NCBI RefSeq assembly: GCF_018613795.1
Contig: NZ_JAGGPN010000057.1
Location: 1 to 55,240 of the forward strand
Length of the DNA: 55,240 bases
Origin: Arthrobacter sp. ISL-65
Lineage (GTDB): Bacteria; Actinomycetota; Actinomycetes; Actinomycetales; Micrococcaceae
Reading direction: 5' to 3'
Shown: positions 16,418 to 24,832 of the stretch, one piece after another
Position numbering within the stretch: position 1 is the stretch's first letter
How the letters are laid out: each line of letters opens with the position of its first letter
Position numbers and translations under genes: made by a program
The notes under the pieces: generated by a model
The model's database searches: none
The model's input: the letters and a program-made list of their open reading frames with translations, nothing else
Told to the model about the DNA's origin: nothing

Positions 16418-17278
16418 GTGAGCGCACCATCTAACGAAGCAACTACCGTTTCCTGGCCCCTTTCGGGCTTCGGCGATGAAGTGGACCCTGACCCCGCGGT
16501 CCAGGCCGCCGTCCTGCTGGCGCTCGGGGCAAGTCACATTGAAGTGCGAAGCGCTTGGGGCGTTAACGTATCGGAACTACGCACCGAACAGGTGGCCGGG
16601 CTCAAGGAAATTCTTGAAGATAAGGGCCTGAAAGTTTCGGCGGTGGCCAGCCCTATCGGCAAGGTAGACATCGGCCTTCCCGTGGAACACGAGGTTCAGC
16701 GCCTGCGCCAGATCATCTCTGTCGCCAAAGGCCTGGACACCAGGTACATCCGGATCTTCTCGTTCTACCCCGGTGAAGGTCAGGGTCCTGATGACATCCG
16801 CGACGCAGTCCTTACCCGCATGCGCGCCCTTGCAGCGGAAGCGGCCAGTGCCGGCGTTGTACTCCTGCATGAAAATGAAAAAGGCATCTACGGGGACACT
16901 CCGGAGCGCGTCCTGGACATCATGCAGTCCGTGGACTCCCCGGCACTGCGGGTCGCCTGGGACAACGCCAACTTCGTCCAGGTGGGCGTCAAGCCCTATA
17001 CCGAGGGTTATGCCCTGCTGCGCCCCTACCTTGAATATCTCCAGGTCAAAGATGCCGTGCTCGCCACGGGCGAGGTGGTGCCTGCAGGTGAGGGCGACGG
17101 CGAGCTCGACGCCACTATTGCCGCCCTGAAAGCGGACGGCTTCGCCGGCTTCGCGTCCCTGGAGCCGCACTTGGCCAGCGCGCATGAGCTGGGCGGCTTT
17201 TCCGGGCCTGTAGCCTTCGGTGCCGCCGCACGCGCTTTTGCGTCCCTGGCAGCCAAGAACGGGATTGAACTTTCGTGA
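16418..17278 (+). CDS. TIM-barrel sugar isomerase/epimerase-like protein
   Basis: A 286-residue protein of the xylose-isomerase-like TIM-barrel (AP endonuclease 2) family. Metal-ligand positions are visible along the barrel: Glu in LLHENEKG (149-156), WDNANF (181-186), QVKDA (209-213) and SLEPH (247-251). Family members isomerise sugars, hydrolyse phosphates, or act as lyases on 3-keto-glycosides beside Gfo/Idh/MocA oxidoreductases. The following gene is such an oxidoreductase and overlaps it by four bases (GTGA), so the two are translationally coupled. That pairing favours a 3-keto-sugar role. The GTG start follows AAAGGAGACCTGC. It is the first gene behind operator site 1. Confidence 0.8.
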   Translation: MSAPSNEATTVSWPLSGFGDEVDPDPAVQAAVLLALGASHIEVRSAWGVNVSELRTEQVAGLKEILEDKGLKVSAVASPIGKVDIGLPVEHEVQRLRQIISVAKGLDTRYIRIFSFYPGEGQGPDDIRDAVLTRMRALAAEAASAGVVLLHENEKGIYGDTPERVLDIMQSVDSPALRVAWDNANFVQVGVKPYTEGYALLRPYLEYLQVKDAVLATGEVVPAGEGDGELDATIAALKADGFAGFASLEPHLASAHELGGFSGPVAFGAAARAFASLAAKNGIELS

Positions 17279-18288
17279 CGGGCCTGAAGGCCGCCGTCAT
17301 CGGCTGCGGAGACGTATCGACGGTGCATTTCGAGGCAATCGCAAAGCTTGAAGGCGTGCAGCTGGCGGCGGTGTGTGACTCCGATCCTGAACGGCTGGCG
17401 GCCGCGGCAGAGGCCTACGGTGTACCAGGTTTTCCCGATCACCTCAGCCTTATCGAGGCCATTCGGCCGGATGTAGTGCACGTCACCACACCTCATAACC
17501 TGCATGCCTCAATCGCTGTGGACTGCCTTGAGCAGGGCGTACACGTGGTTGTAGAGAAGCCTCTCGCGCACACGCTTCAGGAAGGCCGCCGCCTCGTGAC
17601 GGCCGCCAAAGCGAGCACGGCGAAGATTGCTGTCTGCTTCCAGAACCGCTACAACTCCACCGCCCAGGCCATGCACTCCCTGCTTTCCTCCGGCGAACTG
17701 GGTGCCGTGCTGGGTGCTTCTGCTACCGTGCTGTGGCACCGCGGCCCGGAGTATTACCGCAACCGGCCATGGCGCGGCACCTGGGAAGGTGGAGGCGGCG
17801 GACTCATGATGAACCAGGCCATTCACACCGTTGATCTGCTGCAGTGGCTGGTGGGCGACGTGGTTTCGCTCTCAGGCAACGCCGCCACCAGATTCCTCGG
17901 CAGCACCATTGAAGTGGAGGACACCGCGGAATTTGTCGCCGAGCACTCCAGCGGGGCGCGCAGCGCCTTTTATGCCACCCTCGCCCACGCGGTAAACGCC
18001 CCTGTGACCATGGAGATCGTCACGGAAAGGGCAACCTTGAGCCTACGCGGGGACCTCACGGTCGCCTACGCCGACGGGCGAGTGGAAGTGGTTCCGGAGC
18101 GGGTAATGGAATCCGGCGGCCGCGCCTACTGGGGCGTTTCACATGAACTGCTGATTGCCGATTTCTACGGCCGACTGAACAAGGCAACCCCCTTCTGGAT
18201 CGACCCCCAGGAGGCGGAGAAGTCACTGCGGATCGTCAAGGAAATCTACCGCCAGAGTTACCCCGACCTCCCTGAGAAAGTCTCCTGA
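17275..18288 (+). CDS. Gfo/Idh/MocA-family oxidoreductase
   Basis: A 337-residue NAD(P)-dependent oxidoreductase. The Rossmann domain opens with AAVIGCGDVSTVHFEAI (GxGxxx near residue 10) and closes with VVVEKPLA, where Lys95 is the catalytic-type lysine. The C-terminal domain (125-337) has the family's GGGLMMNQAIHTVDLLQWL element, carrying the Asp and His that complete the active site. Such enzymes oxidise a sugar hydroxyl, often C3 of a glycoside. The gene overlaps the preceding TIM-barrel gene by four bases. A second copy of this pair sits at 23914-25999. Substrate is not readable from sequence; glucosides or glucuronides are likely from context. Confidence 0.85.
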   Translation: MTGLKAAVIGCGDVSTVHFEAIAKLEGVQLAAVCDSDPERLAAAAEAYGVPGFPDHLSLIEAIRPDVVHVTTPHNLHASIAVDCLEQGVHVVVEKPLAHTLQEGRRLVTAAKASTAKIAVCFQNRYNSTAQAMHSLLSSGELGAVLGASATVLWHRGPEYYRNRPWRGTWEGGGGGLMMNQAIHTVDLLQWLVGDVVSLSGNAATRFLGSTIEVEDTAEFVAEHSSGARSAFYATLAHAVNAPVTMEIVTERATLSLRGDLTVAYADGRVEVVPERVMESGGRAYWGVSHELLIADFYGRLNKATPFWIDPQEAEKSLRIVKEIYRQSYPDLPEKVS

Positions 18289-18300
18289 ACCCGCCTCGAA

Positions 18301-18315
18301 GGCAACCCGTTGCAG
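18301..18315. promoter_or_regulatory. Auxiliary operator-like palindrome
   Basis: GGCAACCCGTTGCAG resembles the locus operator and lies 77 bp (centre to centre) upstream of operator site 2, a spacing that could allow repression by looping. Inferred only. Confidence 0.35.
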
Positions 18316-18375
18316 CGACCCACGTCTATACAAGGTTGCAGAAAATACAGGATCGGCCCTTAAAACACGTTCCGA

Positions 18376-18415
18376 TCGACAACCGGTTGCCGAAGACGGC
18401 AATATTGCGTACCCT
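18376..18415 (+). promoter_or_regulatory. Promoter with LacI-type operator (site 2)
   Basis: The palindromic core CAACCGGTTG is at 18380-18389. The -35 box TTGCCG (18387-18392) overlaps it, and the -10 box TACCCT (18410-18415) follows at 17 bp, the same layout as site 1. The expected transcript starts near 18422 and serves the ABC importer genes. Confidence 0.6.
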
Positions 18416-18430
18416 GAATCTCACAAGGAA

Positions 18431-18450
18431 GGTGTGGCGCGGGCCACACC
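18431..18450 (+). promoter_or_regulatory. 5-prime leader hairpin of importer mRNA
   Basis: GGTGTGGC (18431-18438) pairs perfectly with GCCACACC (18443-18450) around a GCGG loop. It lies about 10 bases inside the predicted transcript, a place where hairpins can protect an mRNA end. Confidence 0.4.
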
Positions 18451-18505
18451 ACCGCAAGAAGCAATCCATCTGGTGGATCACGTTCCACTTAGCAAGGAGC
18501 CAACA

Positions 18506-20038
18506 ATGAAGTTAGGTCCCAAAGCGGCAGCAGCCGCTCTCATCCTCAGCACATCCCTTGCGCTGACGGCCTGCGGCGGAGGCGGCGCAGCGGGCAGCAA
18601 TAACCCCGGCGCCCCCAAGACCACCACGCTGACGCTGGGTACAGTTCAGGAAATCCGTTCCTGGGACCCGGCGCAGGCCCACGTGGGCCACATTCTGCAG
18701 CCCTACCAAGCGGCTTATGATTCCCTGATTCTCCGGGAACCGGACGGCAAGCTCAGCCCCATGCTGGCCACCGACTGGAAATATAACGACACCAACACCA
18801 AGCTGACGGTGGACCTCCGTACGGACGTGACGTTCAGCGACGGGGCCAAGTTCGACGCCGAAGCAGCAAAGGCCAACCTGGATCACTTCAAGACCGCCAA
18901 CGGTCCCCAGATGGCCCAGCTCACCGCCGTCTCCGACGTCGCGGTCGTGGATGCCGACACCATCGAGCTTAACCTGACCCAACCGGACCCTTCACTTGAG
19001 TACTACCTCAGCCAGGCCGCCGGCTTGATGGGCAGCCCCAAAGCCCTGGGCACTGAAGGCATCAAAACAGAGCCCGTAGGCAGCGGACCGTACGTTATGG
19101 ACAAGGCCGCCACCGTCAAGGACTCACAGTCCGTGTTCACAGCCCGCAAGGACTACTGGAACAAGGACATCCAGAAGTTCGAGAAGGTCACCTTCAAGAC
19201 CCTCACTGACCTGACCGCCCGCACCAACGCCCTGGTCTCGGGGCAGGTAGACGCCACGCTGCTGGACCCCAAGACCGGCAAGCAGGCGGAGGGCGCCAAG
19301 ATGAAGCTGGCCTCCAACCAGGTGGACTGGCAGGGACTGCTGCTGCTGGACCGCGACGGCACCAAGAACGCCGCCCTTGGCAACGTCAAGGTCCGTCAGG
19401 CCATCAATTACGCCTTTGACCGCAAGACCATCGTGGACCAGGTCCTTCTCGGCCAAGGCACCCCGACGTCCCAGCCGTTCGGCAAGGAAAGCGGCGCGTG
19501 GACCGAGGAGCTTGAAAACTACTACTCCTACGACCCCGCGAAGGCCAAGGCACTCCTGAAGGAGGCCGGCTACGAAACCGGTGTCACCCTTGACGTCCCC
19601 GCAGTGCCAGGATTCGAAACCCAGCTTGCGGTGATCAAGCAGCAGCTGAACGATATCGGCATCACGCTCAACGTCGGCGCCGCGATCACCAATACCTATA
19701 CCTCTGACATTTCGGCCCAGAAGTTCACCAGCATCTTGTTCTCGCTGTTCCAGGGAGAGCCGTGGGTTGCCACCAACCAGATCATTTCCACCAAGGCGCT
19801 CTACAACCCGTTCAAGAACACCACTCCTGAGCTGCAGGCCAAGATCGATGCGGTTGAAAAGGGCGGTAAGGACGCCGGCAAGCTGGCCCAGGAGGTCAAT
19901 AAGTACGTGGTGGAGCAGGCATGGTTTGCCCCGCTGTACCGGGTCAACCAGATGTACTACCACAACTCCAAGATCGCCGTGGAACCGCAGATCCAGCAGG
20001 CTGTTCCCTCCCTGTACAACTACTCGCCGGCTTCCTAG
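18506..20038 (+). CDS. ABC importer solute-binding lipoprotein (family 5, Dpp/Opp-type)
   Basis: A 510-residue solute-binding protein. Residues 1-22 form a lipoprotein signal (KLGPKAAAAALILSTSLA) with lipobox LTAC, so Cys23 would be lipidated. The mature part follows the family-5 fold: LTLGTVQEIRSWDPAQAHVG, then WKYNDTNTKLTVDLRTDVTF, GSGPYVM and the central VRQAINYAFDRKTIVDQVLLG motif. Family-5 proteins bind peptides, nickel or oligosaccharides; in this sugar locus a glycoside or oligosaccharide ligand is inferred. The ATG at 18506 was chosen because AAGGAG precedes it and it opens the signal peptide. Operator site 2 lies upstream and a strong hairpin separates it from the permease genes. Confidence 0.9.
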   Translation: MKLGPKAAAAALILSTSLALTACGGGGAAGSNNPGAPKTTTLTLGTVQEIRSWDPAQAHVGHILQPYQAAYDSLILREPDGKLSPMLATDWKYNDTNTKLTVDLRTDVTFSDGAKFDAEAAKANLDHFKTANGPQMAQLTAVSDVAVVDADTIELNLTQPDPSLEYYLSQAAGLMGSPKALGTEGIKTEPVGSGPYVMDKAATVKDSQSVFTARKDYWNKDIQKFEKVTFKTLTDLTARTNALVSGQVDATLLDPKTGKQAEGAKMKLASNQVDWQGLLLLDRDGTKNAALGNVKVRQAINYAFDRKTIVDQVLLGQGTPTSQPFGKESGAWTEELENYYSYDPAKAKALLKEAGYETGVTLDVPAVPGFETQLAVIKQQLNDIGITLNVGAAITNTYTSDISAQKFTSILFSLFQGEPWVATNQIISTKALYNPFKNTTPELQAKIDAVEKGGKDAGKLAQEVNKYVVEQAWFAPLYRVNQMYYHNSKIAVEPQIQQAVPSLYNYSPAS

Positions 20039-20065
20039 CAGCGGGTTAGCAACCACAACCGGCGT

Positions 20066-20101
20066 TGGTCCGGCAGACGCAACTCGCGGACTGCCGGACC
20101 A
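20066..20101 (+). terminator. Intercistronic hairpin / partial terminator
   Basis: TGGTCCGGCAG (20066-20076) pairs perfectly with CTGCCGGACCA (20091-20101) around a 14-base loop, without a U-tract. Between a binding-protein gene and its permease such stems usually stabilise the upstream message and reduce read-through. Confidence 0.6.
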
Positions 20102-20136
20102 GCATTCAACACCATGCCAGTTCAACGGAGCCAGCA

Positions 20137-21078
20137 ATGATCACCTTCATCCTCAAACGCCTCGGCAGCGGGATCGTAGTCCTGTTCGTCGTCTCGATTC
20201 TCGTTTTTTCCCTCCTTTACGTATCGAGCGGCAGCATCGCACGAAACATTTTGGGTGACCAGGCGACACCGGAGCAGCTTGCTGTGAAGAATGCCGAGCT
20301 GGGGCTCGACCAGCCCATCCTCGCGCGGTACTTCAGCTGGCTTACCGGCGCCCTGCGAGGGGATCTGGGAGCATCCTGGTTTACGTCTGAACCTGTGGCC
20401 AGTTCACTGGCCACCCGCATTCCCGTGACCATGACAATGGTTTTCGTCGCCATGACCCTCATCGCCATTATTGCCACCCTCATCGGCGTTGCCGCCGCAG
20501 TGAAGCGCGGCTGGGTCGACCGGGTAGTCCAGATCGGCGCCATCATCGGCGACTCCATCCCCGGATTCGTCATCGGCATCATCCTCGTCACCATCCTTGC
20601 CATCCAAATGGGCTTTTTCCCGGCCACCAGCACCATCGCTCCCGGCGTCGGAGCAGACGCCTGGGCGCTGTCCCTGGCGCTTCCAGTGATCGCATTGCTG
20701 ATCAATGGCGTGACGGGCGGTGCGCAGCAGATCCGCAGCGCCGTGATCAAGCAGCTCGAACGTGACTACGTCCGCACGCTGCGCAGCCGGGGAATCGGCG
20801 AGCGTGAAGTCCTCTTCAAGCATGTCCTGCGCAGCGCGGCCCCGGCCGGGCTCACAGTGCTCAGCCTCCAGCTGATCGGCATGCTCGGCGGTGTGGTCAT
20901 CATCGAGCAGATCTTTGCCCTTCCCGGCATGGGCCCGCTCGCCGTTGCCGCTACCAGCCAGAGTGACCAGCCTGTGGTTATGGGCGTTGTTATGTACACC
21001 GTTGTCGTCGTGATCGTGGTCAACCTCATCGTTGACCTGCTGAACGGCTGGCTCAACCCGAAGGTGCGTGTCTCGTGA
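20137..21078 (+). CDS. ABC importer permease (DppB-type)
   Basis: A 313-residue permease of the DppB/OppB class. It starts with the family's MITFILKRLGSGIVVLFVVS, with one N-terminal membrane span, followed by a periplasmic loop (GDQATPEQLAVKNAELGLDQ) and five further spans. The cytoplasmic EAA loop that docks on the ATPase is seen as LERDYVRTLRSRGIGEREVLFKH. The C-terminus, VDLLNGWLNPKVR, is also typical. ATG at 20137 was chosen as the invariant family start; an upstream in-frame start has no support. The last codons overlap the next gene by four bases (GTGA), indicating coupling with the fused permease-ATPase. Confidence 0.9.
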   Translation: MITFILKRLGSGIVVLFVVSILVFSLLYVSSGSIARNILGDQATPEQLAVKNAELGLDQPILARYFSWLTGALRGDLGASWFTSEPVASSLATRIPVTMTMVFVAMTLIAIIATLIGVAAAVKRGWVDRVVQIGAIIGDSIPGFVIGIILVTILAIQMGFFPATSTIAPGVGADAWALSLALPVIALLINGVTGGAQQIRSAVIKQLERDYVRTLRSRGIGEREVLFKHVLRSAAPAGLTVLSLQLIGMLGGVVIIEQIFALPGMGPLAVAATSQSDQPVVMGVVMYTVVVVIVVNLIVDLLNGWLNPKVRVS

Positions 21079-22964
21079 CCGAGTCCGTTGAAACCGCCGC
21101 CCTGACCCCCGCACCAGGCCGCGCCGTCCCAGAAAAATCAGGCCAGACCGGCACCGTGGTCCGGTCAACAGTCCTGCGGCGCCTGTTCAAGAACCCCCTT
21201 GGCATCATCGCCATCGTCATCCTCCTGGCCATGGCCGTCATGGCAGTTTTTGCCGATGCTCTGGCCCCGTTCGATGAGAATTTCGCCAACATCTCCAAGA
21301 CGCTGGCTGCCCCGGACGGGGTCAACATCCTGGGCACTGACAGCTCAGGCCGCGACGTCTGGAGCCGGCTGTTGTTCGGTGCGCAACTGACCCTCGCCTC
21401 AGCCCTGTTGTGCGCGGCCGTTGCCATCGCAATCGGCCTGCCGGCAGGCTTGATTGCCGGTTACTACGCCGGCAAGTTCGAAGCAGTCTCGAACTGGGTG
21501 GTCAGCATCCTCATGAGCCTTCCCGGCCTGATCGTCCTGCTGACCATCCGCGCAGCGTTCGGCCCCTCGGTGTGGATTGCCATGATTGCCTTCGGCGTCC
21601 TCATCAGTCCGTCCTATTTCCGCCTAACCCGGTCAGCGGTACAGTCGGTCCGCAATGAACTCTACGTTGACGCGGCCCGCGTCTCCGGCCTGTCGGACCT
21701 GCGGATCATCACCCGCCACATCTTCTCCGTCGTGCGTGCGCCCATCATCATCCAGACAGCCGCGATCGCCGGCGTTGCCATCGCCATCCAGTCCGGACTG
21801 GAATTCCTGGGCCTGGGCGATCCCGCCAAGGCAACGTGGGGCGTGATGCTGAGCGAAGGATTCAAGAACGTCTACCTCACCCCGTCGCTGTTGTTCTGGC
21901 CCGCGTTCGCCATGGCGTTGACCATCGGCGCCTTGGTCCTCCTGGGGAACGCCATCCGAGACGCCCTCGAAGACGGGGAGAAGATCAAACACCGCCGGAA
22001 AAAGATCCGCACTGCAGAAGACGCCGCCACGGCCAGCGCCGCCAAGGCAGCACGCAAGACCGTCGCCACCGTCGAAGCCGGAACCGAACACCACCTCGTT
22101 AAGGTCACCAACCTCGGCGTCGGGTATCCCCAGGCCGACGGCTCAGTCAAGAAAGTGGTGGACGACGTATCCTTCCACGTGGACCGGGGCGAAATCCTTG
22201 GCATTGTGGGAGAGTCCGGGTCGGGCAAATCCCAGACCGCTTTCTCCATCCTGGGCCTGCTCCCGGACACTGCACGCATCGTCGCCGGCGCCATCCAGTT
22301 CGACGGCAACTACACCGTCGCGCCCGGCGAGGACAAAGTCAGCCAGGACCGCCTGTCCAAGCTGCGCGGTAAGCGGATTTCCTACATCCCGCAGGAACCC
22401 ATGTCCAACCTGGACCCGGCGTTCACCATTGGCTACCAGCTGGTCACCCCCATGATGCGCGTCCTGGGCATCTCTAAGGCAGAAGCCACCACGCGGGGTA
22501 TGAAGCTGCTCGCCGACGTCGGAATCGTCAACCCGGAACGGACCTTCAAGGCCTATCCGCACGAGGTCTCCGGCGGCATGGCACAGCGCGTGCTCATCGC
22601 CGGGGCCATCAGCTGCGAACCCGACCTGATCATCGCCGACGAACCCACCACCGCCCTGGACGTCACCGTCCAGGCCGATGTCCTGGACCTCATCCGCGAC
22701 CTCCAGCGCCGCCTCGGCGTCGGCGTCATCCTGGTGACCCACAACTTCGGCGTCGTGGCCGACCTCTGCGACCGCGTCGTGGTCATGCAGAACGGACGGC
22801 TCGTCGAAGAAGGCCCCGTACGGGAGATCCTCCGCAACCCGAAAAAGGAATACACGCAGACCCTCCTTGCCTCCATGCTCGAAGGCAAGGAACCCATGAC
22901 CATGCTGGTGCCGGCACCCTCATCTGTAACGGCGCGATCAACTGCCAAGGAGAACGTACTGTGA
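21075..22964 (+). CDS. Fused ABC importer permease-ATPase (DppC-DppD type)
   Basis: One 629-residue chain holds two normally separate subunits. Residues 1-305 are a DppC-type permease: an N-terminal span (LGIIAIVILLAMAVMAVFA), the LGTDSSGRDVWSRLLFGAQ signature, five more spans and the EAA loop VDAARVSGLSDLRIITRHI. A charged, Ala-rich linker (305-340) leads to a DppD-type ATPase: Walker A GESGSGKS at 379-386, a Q-loop (YIPQEPMSNLDP), ABC signature VSGGMAQR, Walker B LIIADEP and H-loop VTHNF. The C-terminal oligopeptide-type extension is short. The GTG start overlaps the previous gene; the stop overlaps the next start (GTGA). The fusion fixes subunit stoichiometry. Confidence 0.9.
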   Translation: MTESVETAALTPAPGRAVPEKSGQTGTVVRSTVLRRLFKNPLGIIAIVILLAMAVMAVFADALAPFDENFANISKTLAAPDGVNILGTDSSGRDVWSRLLFGAQLTLASALLCAAVAIAIGLPAGLIAGYYAGKFEAVSNWVVSILMSLPGLIVLLTIRAAFGPSVWIAMIAFGVLISPSYFRLTRSAVQSVRNELYVDAARVSGLSDLRIITRHIFSVVRAPIIIQTAAIAGVAIAIQSGLEFLGLGDPAKATWGVMLSEGFKNVYLTPSLLFWPAFAMALTIGALVLLGNAIRDALEDGEKIKHRRKKIRTAEDAATASAAKAARKTVATVEAGTEHHLVKVTNLGVGYPQADGSVKKVVDDVSFHVDRGEILGIVGESGSGKSQTAFSILGLLPDTARIVAGAIQFDGNYTVAPGEDKVSQDRLSKLRGKRISYIPQEPMSNLDPAFTIGYQLVTPMMRVLGISKAEATTRGMKLLADVGIVNPERTFKAYPHEVSGGMAQRVLIAGAISCEPDLIIADEPTTALDVTVQADVLDLIRDLQRRLGVGVILVTHNFGVVADLCDRVVVMQNGRLVEEGPVREILRNPKKEYTQTLLASMLEGKEPMTMLVPAPSSVTARSTAKENVL

Positions 22965-23866
22965 CCGAACGTGCAGCCCTGGATGCCGCGGAATCAGCCC
23001 CGACCCAACGCGGACTCCTGCGCGTGGAAGACCTGGTGGTGGACTACGCGGGCAAGGGCTTCCGGGCCAAGAAGTTCAGAGCCTTGACGGACATCAACAT
23101 TAGCATCGGCCAGGGGGAGACCCTGGGCCTGGTGGGGGAGTCCGGCTCGGGTAAGACCACCCTGGGCCGCGCCGTGCTGGGCCTCGCCCCGGTGAGCGGC
23201 GGCCGGATCACGTTCGAGGGCCAGGACATCAGCCATGCCACTCGTAGGCAGCGCCGCGTGCTCAGCCGGGACATGCAGGTGGTCTTCCAGGACCCGTACA
23301 CCTCGCTGAACCCGGCACTGGAAATCGGCGATATCCTCGCCGAACCCCTGGGCGTGCAGGGCATGGAGGCCACGGCTGCCAAGAAGCGTGTGAAGGAATT
23401 GCTGGACCAGGTGGGACTGCCGTCTGACGCGATCCACCGCCTGCCGCGCGAGTTCAGCGGCGGCCAGCGCCAGCGCGTCGCCATCGCCCGGGCTCTGGCA
23501 CTCTCACCCAAGCTGATCGTCTGTGACGAACCGGTGAGCGCGCTGGATCTGTCCACCCAGGCACGCGTTCTGGACCTCTTCCTGCAAATCCAGAAAGACA
23601 CCGGTGTTTCCTACCTGTTTGTCTCCCATGACCTGGACGTGGTCCGGCACATCAGCCACCGTGTAGCGGTAATGTACCGCGGAGAAATTGTCGAACAGGG
23701 CCCTGCAGAGGTTGTCACCCGCGATCCCGAACACCCCTACACTCAGAGGCTCCTGCTGGCTTCGCCGGTCCCGGACCCGGACCGGCAGGAAAAGCGTCGC
23801 GCGGACCGGCACCGGCTCCTTGAAATGCAGCGGCAACAGAACGAGCAGGCCGGCGTGCCCGCCTAG
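22961..23866 (+). CDS. ABC importer ATPase (DppF-type)
   Basis: A 301-residue ATPase, the second motor subunit of the importer. Walker A GESGSGKTTLG is near residue 60, the Q-loop reads VVFQDPYTSLNPALEIG, the signature is FSGGQRQR, Walker B is LIVCDEPVSALD and the H-loop VSHDLDVV. The C-terminal EHPYTQRLLLASPVPDPDR is the hallmark of oligopeptide/dipeptide-type ATPases. It pairs with the ATPase half of the preceding fusion protein as a heterodimer. It starts at a GTG that overlaps the fusion gene by four bases. It closes the transporter segment; the next gene begins 47 bases downstream. Confidence 0.9.
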   Translation: MTERAALDAAESAPTQRGLLRVEDLVVDYAGKGFRAKKFRALTDINISIGQGETLGLVGESGSGKTTLGRAVLGLAPVSGGRITFEGQDISHATRRQRRVLSRDMQVVFQDPYTSLNPALEIGDILAEPLGVQGMEATAAKKRVKELLDQVGLPSDAIHRLPREFSGGQRQRVAIARALALSPKLIVCDEPVSALDLSTQARVLDLFLQIQKDTGVSYLFVSHDLDVVRHISHRVAVMYRGEIVEQGPAEVVTRDPEHPYTQRLLLASPVPDPDRQEKRRADRHRLLEMQRQQNEQAGVPA

Positions 23867-23913
23867 GCTCCTGCCCCTGAACCACCCCCTCAAACAAGAC
23901 GAAGGACGAAACC

Positions 23914-24783
23914 ATGGGAACAACCGCCACCATCGGCGTACAAGCGATGATGCTGAAGGACAGCTTTGCGGAGATCGGAGCGTTTGAGACCCTCCGCAAG
24001 GTCAGCGCGATCGGGTACAACGCTGTCGAAATTTCCCAGATCCCGATGTCCGCGGAAAACGTGGCCGAGCTTGAGCGCTCCCGCACCGAACTGGGCATGG
24101 ACATCGCAGCCCTGTCGGTGGCCCTGGAAAAACCGGCAGGCCGCCCGGGTGACTCGCTCCGCGACGACTTCGACAAGATCGTGGACGACGCCAAACGGCT
24201 CGATTCCAAGCTGCTGCGCATCGGCATGCTGCCTTTCCCCGCCATGAAGTCGATTGAGGCCGTAGTCGATTTCGCCAAGGAAACCAACGGTTACGCCGAG
24301 CGCCTGCAGGAGCAGGGCATCAGCCTGTACTACCACAACCACCACATTGAGTTCGCGAAGTTTGACGGCAAGTACATGCTGGACATCATCGCTGAGAACT
24401 CGCCGGCCATGGGCATGGAAATCGACGTCCACTGGGTGCAGCGCGGTGGCCTGGACCCGGTCCGGACCCTGGAGAAGTATGCCGGCCGGACCGCCATGGT
24501 GCACCTGAAGGACTACCGGATCGGCCAGATGCCGGAAGCATCCTTTGGCATGCTGGAGGCCGGCGACTTCGCCGGCTTCATGCAGGAATTCAAGAACGTT
24601 GTGCAGTTCGCCGAAGTCGGCGAGGGCAACCTCGACTTCCCCTCCATCATTCCTGCCGCCCAGTCAGCCGGCGCGCAGTACCTGCTGGTGGAGCAGGACG
24701 AACTCTATGGCCGCACGGTGTGGGAAGCCCTCCAGACCTCCTACGACAACCTTATTGCCATGGGCTTCTCGGACCGTTTCTAA
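23914..24783 (+). CDS. TIM-barrel sugar isomerase/epimerase-like protein (second pair)
   Basis: A 289-residue xylose-isomerase-like TIM-barrel protein. Putative metal ligands lie in LYYHNHHIEF (about 143-152), MEIDVHWVQRGG (about 168-179), MVHLKDYR (about 197-204), EVGEGNLDF (about 231-239) and LLVEQDEL (about 252-259). The EIDVHWVQRGG and HLKD elements are those of the sugar phosphate isomerase/epimerase (IolE-like) group found beside Gfo/Idh/MocA enzymes. The following gene encodes such an oxidoreductase. This repeats the arrangement at 16418-18288 on the far side of the importer; the two TIM-barrel proteins are not close copies, so they may act at different steps or on different glycosides. 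The start follows ACGAAGGACGAAACC. Confidence 0.85.
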   Translation: MGTTATIGVQAMMLKDSFAEIGAFETLRKVSAIGYNAVEISQIPMSAENVAELERSRTELGMDIAALSVALEKPAGRPGDSLRDDFDKIVDDAKRLDSKLLRIGMLPFPAMKSIEAVVDFAKETNGYAERLQEQGISLYYHNHHIEFAKFDGKYMLDIIAENSPAMGMEIDVHWVQRGGLDPVRTLEKYAGRTAMVHLKDYRIGQMPEASFGMLEAGDFAGFMQEFKNVVQFAEVGEGNLDFPSIIPAAQSAGAQYLLVEQDELYGRTVWEALQTSYDNLIAMGFSDRF

Positions 24784-24832
24784 GACTTCTCCCGCATACC
24801 CATCACCTGTAACCAGATACGGAGATTTATCC

